NCBI RefSeq assembly: GCF_003058465.1
Contig: NZ_CP028901.1
Span: 1,302,001-1,366,000 of the forward strand
DNA length: 64,000 nt
Origin: Orrella marina
GTDB taxonomy: Bacteria > Pseudomonadota > Gammaproteobacteria > Burkholderiales > Burkholderiaceae_B
Direction of reading: 5' to 3'
Shown in pieces: positions 27,449 to 37,848 of the stretch. Position numbers and translations under genes: made by a program. Numbering within the stretch: the first letter of the stretch is position 1; the number at the start of each line of letters is the position of its first letter. The notes beneath the pieces are model-generated. The model was given only the letters and a program-made list of their open reading frames with translations. It was not told the origin of the DNA and did not search any database.

Positions 27449-29145
27449 CTAAAGCCCGTCCCGTCCCGCAGGACATCGCCAGACGACTCGCCAGTCAGGG
27501 CGTTCATCCGTTGCTGGCTCGCCTGCTGGCTGCCCGCGGGGTCAGGGATTGCGCCGAAATGGGAACAGAATGGAGGCAGCTCATCGAACCTGCACGGCTC
27601 ACCCAGGTTGACCATGCAGCACAGGTGCTGGCTGACGCCATTGAGGCCGGCAAGCATCTGCTGATCATTGCTGACTATGACTGTGATGGCGCGACAGCCT
27701 GTGCGGTGGCTGTCCGGGGATTGCGTGCGCTTGGAGCCAGTGTGGACTTTCTGGTGCCAAACCGCTTCGAAACTGGCTATGGACTGTCACCCGAGGTGGT
27801 CGAGCTGGCCGTACGGCACGCGGCAGGAAAGCCCGACATTCTGGTGACAGTTGACAATGGGATTGCCAGTGTAGACGGCGTGAGGGTCGCGCACGAGCAC
27901 GGCATGCAGGTAGTGGTGACCGACCACCACCTGCCCGGCGATGAGTTGCCTGATGCACTGGCGATCGTGAATCCGAATCAGCCCAACTGCGGATTTCCGT
28001 CCAAGAATCTGGCAGGTGTTGGTGTGATCTTTTATGTGCTGATGGCGCTACGCAGTGAAATGCGCAGCCGCGGACATTTTGATGCGCAAAGCCAGCCGCG
28101 CCTGGACAATCTGGTCGACCTGGTGGCGCTCGGTACGGTTGCCGACGTTGTTCGACTCGATGCCAACAACCGCCTCCTGGTGACGCGCGGACTGGCACGC
28201 ATGCGCAACGGGCAACTGCAACCAGGTTTGCGGGCGCTGTTTGCAGTCAGTGGCCGCGACCCGGCACAGGCAACCACCTTTGATCTGGGATTCACCATCG
28301 GCCCACGCATCAATGCCGCAGGCCGCCTGACAGACATGACCGTTGGAATCGAGTGTCTGACCACTGACGATCCGGACCATGCGCTCGCGCTCGCCCGCCA
28401 GCTCGACGAGATCAATCAGCAACGACGCCAGATCGAGTCTGTCATGCGGGACCAGGCCATGACCGCAGTCGAGGACGTACAAGCCAGCGCACAGCAGGCT
28501 GCACTGTGTGTGCACCATCCGCAATGGCATCAAGGCGTGGTAGGGCTTGTGGCATCGCGCCTGAAAGAAAAGTATTACCGCCCGGTCATTGCGTTTGCAC
28601 AGGGTGATGACGGGAACTGGCGCGGATCCGGGCGTTCCATTCCGGACGTTCACCTGCGCGATGTGCTTGACCTCGTCTCAAAACGCCATCCCGGCATGAT
28701 CCTCAAGTTCGGCGGACACGCCATGGCGGCTGGCCTCACGCTGGCAGACGGTCATCTCCAGACATTTGAAACAGCCCTGATTGACGCAGTTGTCGAACTG
28801 ACCGGACAAACCCGCTTCGAACCAGTGATCGAGACAGATGGTTCGCTGGAATCGGGCTGGGCCAATGTGCAGACAGCACAAATGCTTGAACAGCAGGTCT
28901 GGGGCGCCGGATTTGCGGCACCGCTGTTTCAGGATACGTTCCAGGTTGCAGGACAGCGCCTGGTCGGGGGCAAACACCTCAAGCTCTCGCTAGTGCGCGA
29001 CAGGCAGCGTTTTGATGCCATCTGGTTCAACCAGGCAGAGCCTTTGGCCGAGAGCATCGAAGCGGTGTACCGAATTGCCCCCAACGTCTGGCAATCCCGT
29101 ATTTCCCTTCAGATGATCATCGATGCAGCATGGCCTGCGTCGTAA
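27421..29145 (+). CDS. recJ: Single-stranded-DNA-specific exonuclease RecJ
   Basis: 574 residues. DHH-family motifs are clear: IADYDCDGATACAV near 80 and VTVDNGIAS and VVTDHHLPGDELPD near 142-170, with the DHHA1 element GGHAMAAGLTL near 435. It degrades single-stranded DNA 5' to 3' in recombination (RecF pathway) and mismatch repair. The N-terminus includes LLARLLAARGV as in other RecJ proteins. The ATG at 27421 lies inside the preceding gene. recJ-prfB order is conserved with E. coli. Confidence 0.96.
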   Translation: MESLVEQRLTKARPVPQDIARRLASQGVHPLLARLLAARGVRDCAEMGTEWRQLIEPARLTQVDHAAQVLADAIEAGKHLLIIADYDCDGATACAVAVRGLRALGASVDFLVPNRFETGYGLSPEVVELAVRHAAGKPDILVTVDNGIASVDGVRVAHEHGMQVVVTDHHLPGDELPDALAIVNPNQPNCGFPSKNLAGVGVIFYVLMALRSEMRSRGHFDAQSQPRLDNLVDLVALGTVADVVRLDANNRLLVTRGLARMRNGQLQPGLRALFAVSGRDPAQATTFDLGFTIGPRINAAGRLTDMTVGIECLTTDDPDHALALARQLDEINQQRRQIESVMRDQAMTAVEDVQASAQQAALCVHHPQWHQGVVGLVASRLKEKYYRPVIAFAQGDDGNWRGSGRSIPDVHLRDVLDLVSKRHPGMILKFGGHAMAAGLTLADGHLQTFETALIDAVVELTGQTRFEPVIETDGSLESGWANVQTAQMLEQQVWGAGFAAPLFQDTFQVAGQRLVGGKHLKLSLVRDRQRFDAIWFNQAEPLAESIEAVYRIAPNVWQSRISLQMIIDAAWPAS

Positions 29146-29227
29146 AGCAGAACGACTGATCGCGTACACGGCAAGCCCGTACGTTAGAATAACGGGTTGA
29201 ACTAGAACAAGCAGGAACTGGAAGACT

Positions 29228-30332
29228 ATGGAAGCTGAACGTCAAAACGCACTGGCCGCCCGACTCGCAGACTACCTCGAGCGCGAGCTGTCTGCCCGGA
29301 GGTATCTTTGACTACGATGACAAAGCCAACCGCTTAGAAGTCATCAACGCGGAACTTGAAGACCCTGAGGTCTGGAATGACCCCGAACGGGCTCAATCGC
29401 TTGGTCGCGAGAAGAAGAGCCTGGAAAATGTGGTCCACACACTCGACTCGCTTGATCGCGCGATTCGCGACTCGCTGGAACTGTTCGAGCTCGCCGCTGC
29501 AGATGAGGATGACCAGACGCTGATCGCGATCGATGCCGACGCAGACGAGTTCCAGAGTACCCTTGAAGGTCTGGAATTCCGCAGGATGTTCTCCAATCCC
29601 GCTGATCCACTGAACTGCTTCATCGACATTCAGGCCGGTGCAGGTGGCACCGAGGCCCAGGACTGGGCGTCCATGTTGCTGCGTCAGTACCTTCGATATT
29701 GCGAACGTAAGGATTTCAAGGTCGAAGTACTGGAAGAGTCCGAAGGTGATGTAGCTGGCATCAAGTCAGCCACCATCAAGGTCGAAGGCGATTACGCGTT
29801 CGGTCACCTGCGCACCGAAACCGGTGTACATCGACTCGTTCGCAAAAGCCCGTTTGACTCCTCCGGGGGCCGTCACACCTCGTTTGCAAGTGTGTTCGTT
29901 TACCCGCAGGTTGATGAATCCATCGAGATCGACATCAACCCTGCCGATCTCAGGGTCGACACCTACCGTGCCAGCGGCGCGGGTGGTCAGCACATCAACA
30001 AGACCGACTCGGCGGTGCGGATCACGCACGCGCCCACCGGCATTGTGGTGCAGTGCCAGAATGACCGCTCCCAGCACCGCAACCGGGCTGAAGCGATGGA
30101 AATGCTGCGATCCAAACTGTACGAATTCGAGATGCGTGCGCGCATGGCTGAACAGCAGAAAATGGAAGACGCCAAGACCGACGTCGGCTGGGGTCATCAA
30201 ATTCGCTCCTACGTCCTCGATCAGAGCAGAATCAAAGATTTACGCACCTCGGTCGAGATTTCGAACACCCAGAAGGTTCTTGACGGCGATCTTGATCCGT
30301 TTATTCAAGCCAGCTTGAAGCAGGGTCTGTAA
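29228..30332 (+). CDS. prfB: Peptide chain release factor 2 with programmed +1 frameshift
   Basis: The gene needs a +1 shift and encodes about 367 residues. The first 27 codons end at CTT-TGA (TGA at 29309-29311); reading then continues in the +1 frame ([22 protein letters not shown]) to the stop at 30332. SPF, the stop-codon-recognition tripeptide, is in [12 protein letters not shown], and the catalytic GGQ is in [21 protein letters not shown]2 releases peptides at UGA and UAA. The in-frame UGA makes RF2 control its own level. Standard gene callers miss the first part and start at an internal GTG near 29430. Confidence 0.97.
29299..29312 (+). promoter_or_regulatory. RF2 programmed frameshift site
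   Basis: GGAGGTATCTTTGAC-type site: a Shine-Dalgarno-like GGAGG, then TAT, the slippery CTT and the in-frame TGA followed by C. It differs from E. coli only in the base before the G-run and within it. When RF2 is scarce the ribosome slips +1 and makes more RF2. Confidence 0.95.
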
Positions 30333-30363
30333 GCCTTGTCCGGCAATGAGCACAGAGACCACA

Positions 30364-30398
30364 GTGGTGCCTGCCTGTTTATACATGGCACCACGTTT
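30364..30398 (+). terminator. Probable intrinsic terminator after prfB
   Basis: Eight-base-pair stem GTGGTGCC/GGCACCAC around a 15-base loop, followed by GTTTT. The T-run is short, so strength is moderate. Confidence 0.55.
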
Positions 30399-30545
30399 TC
30401 AGTGTGAGCAGTCTGTCCACTTGCTTCGATCTCCCGATGACGGTCAAAGCCTGGTCGATCGCAATACACAGCAGCTCCTACGGCCGGAACGGTATGGCAC
30501 GACCCTGAAGACCTTTAATAACAAGACACAGAACCAGATAACGTT

Positions 30546-31301
30546 ATGACTCAGCAAAAACCAACCACGATCATCACTGGTGCGACACGCGGAATTGGTC
30601 GCGCCATGGCAGAGAAAATGGCGCAAAGCGGCGAGCGCGTCATCACCATGGGACGTCGTAGCGTTCCTGAACTGGTCGAAATCGCCAAGGCGCACTCGAC
30701 AGACTGGAACGAGCTGCTGGTCGACCTGTCCGATCGAAACGAAACAGAACAGGCCGGACAGGCACTGGCGACCCTTCTCGAAGGCGTCGACCAGGCACGT
30801 CTGGTCCTGAACGCAGGCACCGTCAATCCGATCCTGCCAGCAGACCGACACACCGACATCGATGCAATTGCCCAGGCGTTTGACATCAACATCGTAGCCC
30901 CCATCTACCTGACAGGCTGCTTCCTTCAGGCCACCGGCAAGGCAACGGAACGCCGCATTATGATGATCTCTTCAGGCGCTGGTCGTAATGCCTCGCACAG
31001 CTGGGGCATCTACTGCGCCACCAAGGCCGCCATGGATCGCTATGTTGAAGCGGTCAAGATCGAAGGCCATGCCAACTTGCGCATTGCATCAGTTGCGCCT
31101 GGTATCGTCGATACACCCATGCAGGAAACCATTCGTGGTACGCCAGACGAGCTGTTTCCAAACCGCCAGAAGTTTGAAGACTTCCACCGTACCGGCGCAC
31201 TGGCTGATCCCAAGGTGACCGGGTCCAATCTGCTGAGCCTGCTGGCACTGGCAGATTTTGGGGATCGTGCAATCGATGATGTCCGTCAACATACTTTCTA
31301 A
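30546..31301 (+). CDS. Short-chain dehydrogenase/reductase
   Basis: 251 residues. The NAD(P) site is [14 protein letters not shown] near 10-22, NAGTV lies near 91, catalytic Ser in MMISSGAG near 140 and the YxxxK motif in [12 protein letters not shown] near 155. PGIVDTPMQ follows, normal for classical SDRs. Substrate unknown; the family reduces or oxidises many carbonyls. It starts 213 bases after prfB and ends two bases before lysS, so it shares a transcript with lysS. Confidence 0.9.
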   Translation: MTQQKPTTIITGATRGIGRAMAEKMAQSGERVITMGRRSVPELVEIAKAHSTDWNELLVDLSDRNETEQAGQALATLLEGVDQARLVLNAGTVNPILPADRHTDIDAIAQAFDINIVAPIYLTGCFLQATGKATERRIMMISSGAGRNASHSWGIYCATKAAMDRYVEAVKIEGHANLRIASVAPGIVDTPMQETIRGTPDELFPNRQKFEDFHRTGALADPKVTGSNLLSLLALADFGDRAIDDVRQHTF

Positions 31302-31303
31302 CC

Positions 31304-32812
31304 ATGAATCAAGCTCCCTCCTCTGAGAACCATCTGATCGCCGAACGTCGTCAGAAACTCGCCGAAATCCGTCAGATTGGTCAGGTATTTCCGAACGACT
31401 TCACTCCCGGCCACCGCGCGGCCACCTTGCACTACCTTTACGGTGAGCAGGATAAACCCACGCTTGAAGCGGCCGGCCATGAGGTGTCAGTTGCCGGGCG
31501 CATGATGCTCAAGCGCGTGATGGGCAAAGCAAGTTTTGCGACTTTACAAGACGCCACAGGCCGTATCCAGATCTACCTGGACAAAGGGTCGATTGGCGAA
31601 GATGTCTATGAACATTTCAAACACTGGGACCTTGGCGATATCCTCGGTGTCCATGGAAAAGTCTTCAAGACCAACAAAGGTGAACTGTCGATCCATGCCT
31701 CGCAGATTCGCCTCCTGAGCAAGTCGCTGCGCCCGCTTCCGGACAAGTTTCACGGTGTCACTGACCAGGAGCTTCGATATCGTCAGCGATACGTTGATCT
31801 GATTGTGACCCAGCAAACTCGGGACACCTTCGTCATGCGCAGCAAAGCGATTGCCGCGATGCGACAGATCATGGTCGAACATGAGTTTCTCGAAGTGGAA
31901 ACCCCCATGCTGCAGCCCATCCCCGGAGGTGCAGCCGCCAAGCCATTCATCACGCATCACAATGCGCTTGATATGGCCATGTTCCTGCGGATTGCCCCTG
32001 AGTTGTATCTCAAGCGACTGATTGTGGGTGGATTCGAACGGGTATTCGAGATCAACCGCAATTTTCGCAATGAAGGTGTGAGTCCGCGTCACAATCCTGA
32101 ATTCACCATGATGGAGTTCTATGCAGCCTACACGGATTACCGATGGCTGATGGATTTCACCGAATCCTTGATCCGGGAAATTGCAATTCGTGCAACCGGT
32201 AGCGCCACCCTCACCTATCAGGACCGGACACTTGACCTGGCCAAGCCGTTCAAACGCCAGACAATTGTCGAAGCCATCAAAGAGCATGCACCTCACTACG
32301 AGACCGAGCAACTCGGCACCGTCAAATTCCTCAAGGAAGAACTGGAACGGCTCGGAGTGAATATCAATGACCCCGCCTTCACCAATGCAGGCGTCGGGGC
32401 ATGGCAGCTTGCTCTGTTCGAGGAGGTGGCAGAACCCAATCTCTGGGATCCGACCTACATCATCGACTATCCCGTCGAGGTATCCCCGCTCGCACGTGCA
32501 TCCGATAGCCAACCGGGTGTCACCGAGCGCTACGAGCTCTTCATTGCTGGGCGCGAACTCGCCAATGGCTTCTCCGAGCTGAATGACCCTGAAGACCAGG
32601 CTGCACGATTTGCAGCTCAGGTTGCAGCCAAGGACGCTGGAGACGAAGAGGCAATGTACTACGACGAAGACTACATCCGTGCGCTAGAGTACGGCATGCC
32701 ACCGACAGGAGGGTGTGGAATCGGTGTGGACCGTCTGATCATGCTGCTCTCGGATAGCCCGAGCATTCGGGATGTGATTCTGTTTCCACACATGCGAAAG
32801 CAGGAAGCTTAG
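31304..32812 (+). CDS. lysS: Lysine--tRNA ligase (class II)
   Basis: 502 residues, the normal length. An N-terminal OB anticodon-binding domain (about 65-175) precedes the class II catalytic core: motif 1 around [18 protein letters not shown], motif 2 in [20 protein letters not shown], motif 3 in [13 protein letters not shown] near the end. It charges tRNA-Lys. Its ATG is two bases after the SDR stop, so it depends on readthrough from that gene. Confidence 0.98.
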   Translation: MNQAPSSENHLIAERRQKLAEIRQIGQVFPNDFTPGHRAATLHYLYGEQDKPTLEAAGHEVSVAGRMMLKRVMGKASFATLQDATGRIQIYLDKGSIGEDVYEHFKHWDLGDILGVHGKVFKTNKGELSIHASQIRLLSKSLRPLPDKFHGVTDQELRYRQRYVDLIVTQQTRDTFVMRSKAIAAMRQIMVEHEFLEVETPMLQPIPGGAAAKPFITHHNALDMAMFLRIAPELYLKRLIVGGFERVFEINRNFRNEGVSPRHNPEFTMMEFYAAYTDYRWLMDFTESLIREIAIRATGSATLTYQDRTLDLAKPFKRQTIVEAIKEHAPHYETEQLGTVKFLKEELERLGVNINDPAFTNAGVGAWQLALFEEVAEPNLWDPTYIIDYPVEVSPLARASDSQPGVTERYELFIAGRELANGFSELNDPEDQAARFAAQVAAKDAGDEEAMYYDEDYIRALEYGMPPTGGCGIGVDRLIMLLSDSPSIRDVILFPHMRKQEA

Positions 32813-32842
32813 GAATCAAGACCAGGACCTTGAGTCAGTAAC

Positions 32843-32888
32843 AACGTGGCAGGAGATCTGAGGATGATCTTCTGCCACGTTTGTTCTT
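32843..32888 (+). terminator. Intrinsic terminator after lysS
   Basis: Stem of 16 pairs (arms AACGTGGCAGGAGATC and GATCTTCTGCCACGTT, one G-U pair), loop of seven, then TGTTCTT. It closes the transcript of the SDR-lysS unit. Confidence 0.75.
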
Positions 32889-32966
32889 GTCGACACGAAA
32901 CATCCGGGATGTCTTGCCTGCCCCCTCTGTCACTAGAAGTGCAATAGCGTACTGGCCAAACTCAGG

Positions 32967-33824
32967 TCAACCCAGCGTCACCGCGCAAGACTTCGTCCAG
33001 CGAGAAAGTCCCGACTCAATTCCTGCATCTGCACGGTACTCGCAACCAATCCAGCCGGTGTAACCGAGACTGATGAGCTTCTCAAAAACAGCGCGATAGC
33101 AGATTTCACCCCGATCGGGTTCATTTCGATCCGGAACGCCTGCAATCTGGACATGTCCAATGGATGGGATGAAACGTTCAAGCCGGTTCAGCACATCCCC
33201 TTGGGCAACACCGACATGATAGACGTCGAACATCAATCGAATATTGGATCGATTGCACGCTGTTAAAACCGCGTGTGCAGCTTCCTGCGTATGATAAAAA
33301 TACCCTGGCTTGTCCCGGCCATTAATCGCTTCAAGCAACAGTCCCTTACCGTGTGCTCTGGCCTGATCACTTGCCCATTGAAGATTTTTCACAAAACAAT
33401 CGAACTGCCCGGAATCGACAGGGTTGTCCGCAGAGGGAAAATGGTTCTCGCTGATTCGAGTCGCTTCGACGTTTCGTTTGCCAGGCAAAACATGAATCAT
33501 GCTCGCCGTACTCCTGACCGCCCAGTCTAGCGTCATCAGAAATGCATCACGGAATTCCTCTTGCCGACCTCGCTGCGCAGCCAGGCCGCTATCACCCGCG
33601 GCAACGTCACCTTGTGGAGTGTTGATAGAGAGAACCGACATGCCATGCTTTTGACAGAGCGTGGCAACCGCATCGGGATCTTCCTCATATGGCCAGTGCA
33701 TTTCAATGCCTTGAAATCCGGCCCTGGCCGCCCGTTCGATGCGTTCAAGCAAAGGCAGATCTCGCCACAAAAACCCCAGATTGGCAGAAAATCGCAGACT
33801 CGGTGCACTCGGAGCAGCAGACAT
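32967..33824 (-). CDS. Hydroxypyruvate isomerase family TIM-barrel protein
   Basis: 285 residues. Typical of the Hyi/OtnI group: FSANLGFLWRDLP at the start, IEMHWPYE near 43, VLPGKRN near 108, LLLEAINGRDKPGYF near 160 (first metal Glu), FDVYHVGVAQGD near 198 and HVQIAGVPDRNEP near 224. Such enzymes isomerise hydroxypyruvate or related 2-oxo sugars with a divalent metal. It is 17 bases downstream of the aldolase gene, so the two likely work in one pathway of sugar-acid breakdown. Confidence 0.85.
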   Translation of the reverse strand: MSAAPSAPSLRFSANLGFLWRDLPLLERIERAARAGFQGIEMHWPYEEDPDAVATLCQKHGMSVLSINTPQGDVAAGDSGLAAQRGRQEEFRDAFLMTLDWAVRSTASMIHVLPGKRNVEATRISENHFPSADNPVDSGQFDCFVKNLQWASDQARAHGKGLLLEAINGRDKPGYFYHTQEAAHAVLTACNRSNIRLMFDVYHVGVAQGDVLNRLERFIPSIGHVQIAGVPDRNEPDRGEICYRAVFEKLISLGYTGWIGCEYRADAGIESGLSRWTKSCAVTLG

Positions 33825-33841
33825 ACTCCTCTCCCAGAGAA

Positions 33842-34663
33842 TCAGTAACCCGAATGTCCAGTTGGTCCGGACGTGGAAGAGGTTGATGGTGTGAAGCCGG
33901 TGCCATTCCCCTTAATGGTGCTGACTGCAGCTCGGGCCGCCGCTGCAAGCAAACCTGCCTCATTACCCGGAGTCACCATTCGGAAACCTTGCTCTACCCG
34001 CATTCTGGCAGCCTCGCCCGACGAGCAGAAGATACCGGGGATCTTGCCGTGCGCGGACGTGCGCTCGCAGATATGGGCGATGGCTTGAACCACCACCGGT
34101 GACGTTGGCTCGGAACTAGGTGCCTGCCCAAGCGCAAGACTCAGATCATTAGGACCAATGTAAATACCATCCAGGCCTTCGACAGAAAGAATTGCGTCAA
34201 GGTTGTCGAGTCCAGCCTGGGTTTCAATCATGCCAATTGTCAGAATCTCGTCATCTGCATGCGGGTAGTAATCAGAACCACCGTAGAGCATGCCACGAGA
34301 AGGGCCAAATGAGCGGTCACCTTTAGGCGGGTAACGACAGGCCGAGACGAACCGGGCCGCATCCTCAGGCGTCGAGATCATGGGACAGATTATGCCGTAT
34401 GCACCTGCGTCAAGCAGTCGCATGATCTGGGCACCGTCGTTGACTGGCACACGCGCCAGTGGAATGGCTGGTGTAGATGAAAGCGCCTGGAACATGCCTA
34501 GCGCCGAGTCAAACCCGATCATACCGTGTTGCAGATCAACTGTTACCGCGTCACATCCGGAGTGTCCCATCACCTCTGCCGAATATGACGAAGGAATCGC
34601 CAGCCAACCGTTGACGATGGACTGGCCTGCCTGCAGCGCGCGCTTGATGGAGTTTGGTCTCAC
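33842..34663 (-). CDS. HpcH/HpaI-type aldolase
   Basis: 273 residues. The family motifs are VTVDLQHGMIGFD near 39, ARVPVND near 70, GAYGIICPMIST near 87, IGMIETQAGLDN near 140 (metal Glu) and GIYIGPNDLSLALG near 163. These class II aldolases split 2-keto-3-deoxy acids into pyruvate (or similar) and an aldehyde. I chose the GTG at 34663 because GAGAG lies just upstream; another in-frame GTG at 34699 would add 12 residues. It follows the ferredoxin gene by 52 bases and may be read from the isc promoter. The C-terminal 20 residues are Ser/Thr/Gly-rich. Confidence 0.87.
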   Translation of the reverse strand: MRPNSIKRALQAGQSIVNGWLAIPSSYSAEVMGHSGCDAVTVDLQHGMIGFDSALGMFQALSSTPAIPLARVPVNDGAQIMRLLDAGAYGIICPMISTPEDAARFVSACRYPPKGDRSFGPSRGMLYGGSDYYPHADDEILTIGMIETQAGLDNLDAILSVEGLDGIYIGPNDLSLALGQAPSSEPTSPVVVQAIAHICERTSAHGKIPGIFCSSGEAARMRVEQGFRMVTPGNEAGLLAAAARAAVSTIKGNGTGFTPSTSSTSGPTGHSGY

Positions 34664-34715
34664 AATAATCTCTCGAAAACTTTGACAAGAAAAGCGCACG
34701 GCAGGAAAACCGGCG

Positions 34716-35057
34716 CTAGTGATTTTCTTTAGCGTGGTTGATGGTGTAGCGTGGAATCTCGATCGTCAAGTCTTCATCGCTAATAATCGCCTGACAAGAT
34801 AGTCGGGACAGTGTACTCAGACCCCAGGCACGATCAAGCATGTCTTCTTCTGAGTCGGTCGCTTCTTCCAGCGAATCAAACCCAGTACGAACAATCACAT
34901 GACATGTCGTGCAGGCACAAGACAGTTCACACGCGTGTTCGATCTCGATCTGATGATCAAGCAACACGCGACAGATAGACTCGCCCTGCGGCGCGTCTTC
35001 AATGACCGCACCATCAGGACAAACATCAGGATGAGGTATTACAGTAAGCTTGGGCAT
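34716..35057 (-). CDS. fdx: ISC-type [2Fe-2S] ferredoxin
   Basis: 113 residues. The cluster ligands are Cys43, Cys49 and Cys52 in CELSCACTTC plus a fourth in LSRLSCQA near residue 88, the Isc ferredoxin pattern. It supplies electrons to the IscS-IscU assembly system. It follows hscA by 14 bases, the last standard gene of the operon. No iscX-like gene is seen after it. Confidence 0.96.
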   Translation of the reverse strand: MPKLTVIPHPDVCPDGAVIEDAPQGESICRVLLDHQIEIEHACELSCACTTCHVIVRTGFDSLEEATDSEEDMLDRAWGLSTLSRLSCQAIISDEDLTIEIPRYTINHAKENH

Positions 35058-35071
35058 TTTTTATACGTCAG

Positions 35072-36925
35072 TCAGATTTGATCCAGGGTTCGGCCAGTCA
35101 GCGCGGCACGGATGCTGCGATCCATCCTGCGGGCTGCAAACTCGTCGGTTGCGCGCGACAGTGCTTCGAAATTATCGCGCACTGCATCCACATCGTCGCT
35201 TTCAATCGCCAGGCGGGTCTTCCCGATCTGGGTGTCAATGACGGCACGTTCCGCTTCCGACAACAGGTCTGCATCTGACTGAAGGGCTGCAATGGTCGAC
35301 TCCACCAACTGGCGAGCCTCAACCTGATGCTCACGCAACATGCGTGACTGCGAATCTGCATCCGCACTGGCAACACCATCAGCAAGCATGTTCGCGATGT
35401 CCTCGTCAGACAGTCCGTGCGAGGGTTTGACTGTGACCGTTGCTTCCACACCACTCGACTGTTCTCTGGCAGTCACACTCAACAACCCGTCCGCGTCAAC
35501 CTGAAAAGTGACCCGGATACGCGCCGCACCCGCGACCATGGGCGGAATTCCGCGCAACTCAAACCGCGCCAGGGAACGACATTCGCTCACCAGATCACGC
35601 TCGCCTTGGACAACATGCAATGCCATGGCCGTCTGGCCATCTTGATATGTTGTGAAATCCTGAGCACGCGCTACCGGAATCGTACTATTGCGGGCGATGA
35701 CGATCTCGACAAGACCCCCCATGGTCTCAAGCCCCAGCGACAATGGCGTGACATCAAGCAGCAACCAGTCCTCGTCGACCGATCGGTTTCCTGCTAGCAG
35801 ATTGGCCTGTTTGGCCGCACCCATCGCCACCACCTCGTCGGGATTCAGATTGACCAGAGGGTCCTGCTCGAAATAAGCACCAACCAGACGCTGTACAACG
35901 GGCATACGGGTAGCACCGCCCACCATCACAACACCATTTACCTGCGTCACATCCAGACCTGCATCGTCCATCGCCCGCTGTGCGCAGACCAGCGTACGCT
36001 GAACCAGCGACTCGGCCAGTTCCTCAAATACCTGACGAGAAAGATGCAACTGACTCGGTTCATCCAGGCCGGTGGGCTCGCTCGCTTCGTCGCATTCGGT
36101 CAGTTTCTCGCGCAGCCGGCGCGCGGCTGACAACAGATGACGCTGTGTAGGCGAATCAACATCAGCTATTTTTGCTTTGCCCAGACAATGCCGCACAATC
36201 ACGTCATCAAAGTCATCTCCACCGAGTGCGGTATCTCCGCCGGTCGCGATCACCTCGAAAACACCCTGAGTCAATCGCAGCAAAGACAAGTCAAACGTAC
36301 CACCCCCCAGATCGTAGACAGCGTAAACGCCTTCCGAATCGTTATCGAGTCCATAGGCAATGGCCGCAGCAGTGGGTTCGTTCAGAAGACGCAAGACCGT
36401 CAAGCCGGCAAGCCTCGCCGCGTCTCGTGTCGCCTGCCGCTGCGAATCGTCGAAATACGCTGGTACCGTAATCACCGCACCCACCAGGTCCTCTGCCAGA
36501 CTGGCCTGGGCACGCTCGCGCAATGCCCGAAGGATCTGGGCGGCCACTTCCACCGGAGTAACCGTAGCACCATCGGTCACAATGGAGACACTGTTGCCAT
36601 GCTCGGCAAACCGGTAAGGCATCTGTGACTGCCTGGCATCCTCGAGCGACTTCCCCATGAGCCGCTTGGTGGACACCAGCGTGTCAAGCGGGTTAGATCG
36701 CTGGTGGGCCAGTGCATCACGACCCACCAGCACCTTGCCGTCGCCCGCATAGTAAACTGCCGAAGGCAGTAGCAACTCACCTTGCTCGTCCGGCAAACAC
36801 TGGGCAACGCTATGCCTGACAGCAGCGACCAAGGAGTGCGTCGTGCCAAGGTCGATACCAATCGCGACCCGACGTTGATGCGGCGCAGGCGACTGCCCGG
36901 GCTCAGAAATCTGTAAAAATGCCAT
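35072..36925 (-). CDS. hscA: Fe-S assembly chaperone HscA (Hsp70 family)
   Basis: 617 residues. The Hsp70 nucleotide-binding domain starts [14 protein letters not shown] near 22; [34 protein letters not shown] and [12 protein letters not shown] follow. The substrate-binding domain begins around [17 protein letters not shown], and a C-terminal helical lid completes the length. HscA uses ATP to release clusters from IscU, helped by HscB. It is in the isc operon just downstream of hscB. Confidence 0.97.
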   Translation of the reverse strand: MAFLQISEPGQSPAPHQRRVAIGIDLGTTHSLVAAVRHSVAQCLPDEQGELLLPSAVYYAGDGKVLVGRDALAHQRSNPLDTLVSTKRLMGKSLEDARQSQMPYRFAEHGNSVSIVTDGATVTPVEVAAQILRALRERAQASLAEDLVGAVITVPAYFDDSQRQATRDAARLAGLTVLRLLNEPTAAAIAYGLDNDSEGVYAVYDLGGGTFDLSLLRLTQGVFEVIATGGDTALGGDDFDDVIVRHCLGKAKIADVDSPTQRHLLSAARRLREKLTECDEASEPTGLDEPSQLHLSRQVFEELAESLVQRTLVCAQRAMDDAGLDVTQVNGVVMVGGATRMPVVQRLVGAYFEQDPLVNLNPDEVVAMGAAKQANLLAGNRSVDEDWLLLDVTPLSLGLETMGGLVEIVIARNSTIPVARAQDFTTYQDGQTAMALHVVQGERDLVSECRSLARFELRGIPPMVAGAARIRVTFQVDADGLLSVTAREQSSGVEATVTVKPSHGLSDEDIANMLADGVASADADSQSRMLREHQVEARQLVESTIAALQSDADLLSEAERAVIDTQIGKTRLAIESDDVDAVRDNFEALSRATDEFAARRMDRSIRAALTGRTLDQI

Positions 36926-36943
36926 ATTGATATTTGAATCCGC

Positions 36944-37501
36944 TCAGGAGCCAGTCAATTTGAGCCGACTGACCTCCTGCATAAATTTGTCTACGAACAT
37001 CCACTGCTGCAGTGCAGCCGCTGCCTGGGGCCAGCATTGCGCATCAATCATTCTTGAAACCTGGGTGACGCACGCCTGACGCGCCTGCTCAACCTGCACT
37101 CTGAGCGAATCAACCGCTTCCCTGGTGTGCAACGGTGCTTGCGAATCATCGGAGCCGGTCGACTCCCGGATCTCTTCAAGCGCTTCCCGCCAAAGCATCT
37201 GCTGCTCAAGAAAATCGGCATCAAGTTGACCGCCAGGACGATCCCCGACAGGGTGTCCGTTCAGCTCGCAGATGTAGCGAGCACGGCTTACCGGATCACG
37301 CAGAGTCCGGTAAGCCTCGTTGAGCTGGGCGCTCCACTGCATTGCAACCCGCCGCTCAGCCGCCGTACCACCTGCGAACCGGTCCGGATGCACCTTTGCA
37401 GCCGCAGTCTTCCACCGATCCTGCAAATCCTGAGGATCAATCTCGAATGTTTCGGCCAGACCAAGCAGCTCGAAAAAACTGGGCGAACGGTTTGAAGTCA
37501 A
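36944..37501 (-). CDS. hscB: Fe-S assembly co-chaperone HscB
   Basis: About 185 residues. An N-terminal J-domain (SFFELLGLAETFEID, then HPDRFAGGTAAERR with the HPD motif) is followed by a C-terminal helical domain that binds IscU. The start is uncertain: the TTG at 37501 lies just past the iscA stop and fits the family N-terminus; an in-frame GTG at 37534 overlaps iscA. It recruits IscU to HscA and stimulates its ATPase. Confidence 0.93.
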   Translation of the reverse strand: MTSNRSPSFFELLGLAETFEIDPQDLQDRWKTAAAKVHPDRFAGGTAAERRVAMQWSAQLNEAYRTLRDPVSRARYICELNGHPVGDRPGGQLDADFLEQQMLWREALEEIRESTGSDDSQAPLHTREAVDSLRVQVEQARQACVTQVSRMIDAQCWPQAAAALQQWMFVDKFMQEVSRLKLTGS

Positions 37502-37505
37502 GGCA

Positions 37506-37829
37506 TCAAACCGTGAAAGACTCGCCACAACCACAGGTGGCCTTCTCGTTCGGATTCTGAAACTTGAAGCCCTCGTTCAATCCCTCTCGAGCGTAATCAA
37601 GTTCAGTACCCTGCAGATAGGCGAGACTCTTGGGGTCAACAAACACCCTGACTCCATGACTCTCGAACACCTCGTCTTCAGGTTTCGGGTCGTCTACGTA
37701 CTCGAGCTTGTACGCCATGCCCGAGCATCCGGTGGTTCGCACGCCTAGCCGCAGACCAATCCCTTTACCGCGCTTGCTCAGATACTTCTGGATATGGTCG
37801 GCCGCGCTGGCCGTCAGTGTCACTGCCAT
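37506..37829 (-). CDS. iscA: Iron-sulfur cluster assembly protein IscA
   Basis: 107 residues from the ATG at 37829 ([13 protein letters not shown]); the longer frame overlaps iscU. The three ligand cysteines are in [16 protein letters not shown] and the C-terminal CGCGESF. It acts as an A-type carrier that delivers clusters to target proteins. It starts 20 bases after the iscU stop. Confidence 0.97.
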   Translation of the reverse strand: MAVTLTASAADHIQKYLSKRGKGIGLRLGVRTTGCSGMAYKLEYVDDPKPEDEVFESHGVRVFVDPKSLAYLQGTELDYAREGLNEGFKFQNPNEKATCGCGESFTV

Positions 37830-37848
37830 GCTCGTCCTCGTTTCCAGG

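Noticed and set aside
29430-30332. prfB as a short gene starting at an internal GTG
   Set aside because: The programmed frameshift site at 29299-29312 and conserved upstream codons show the true start at 29228.
31544-32512. A 322-codon frame opposite lysS
   Set aside because: Antisense shadow with no family support.
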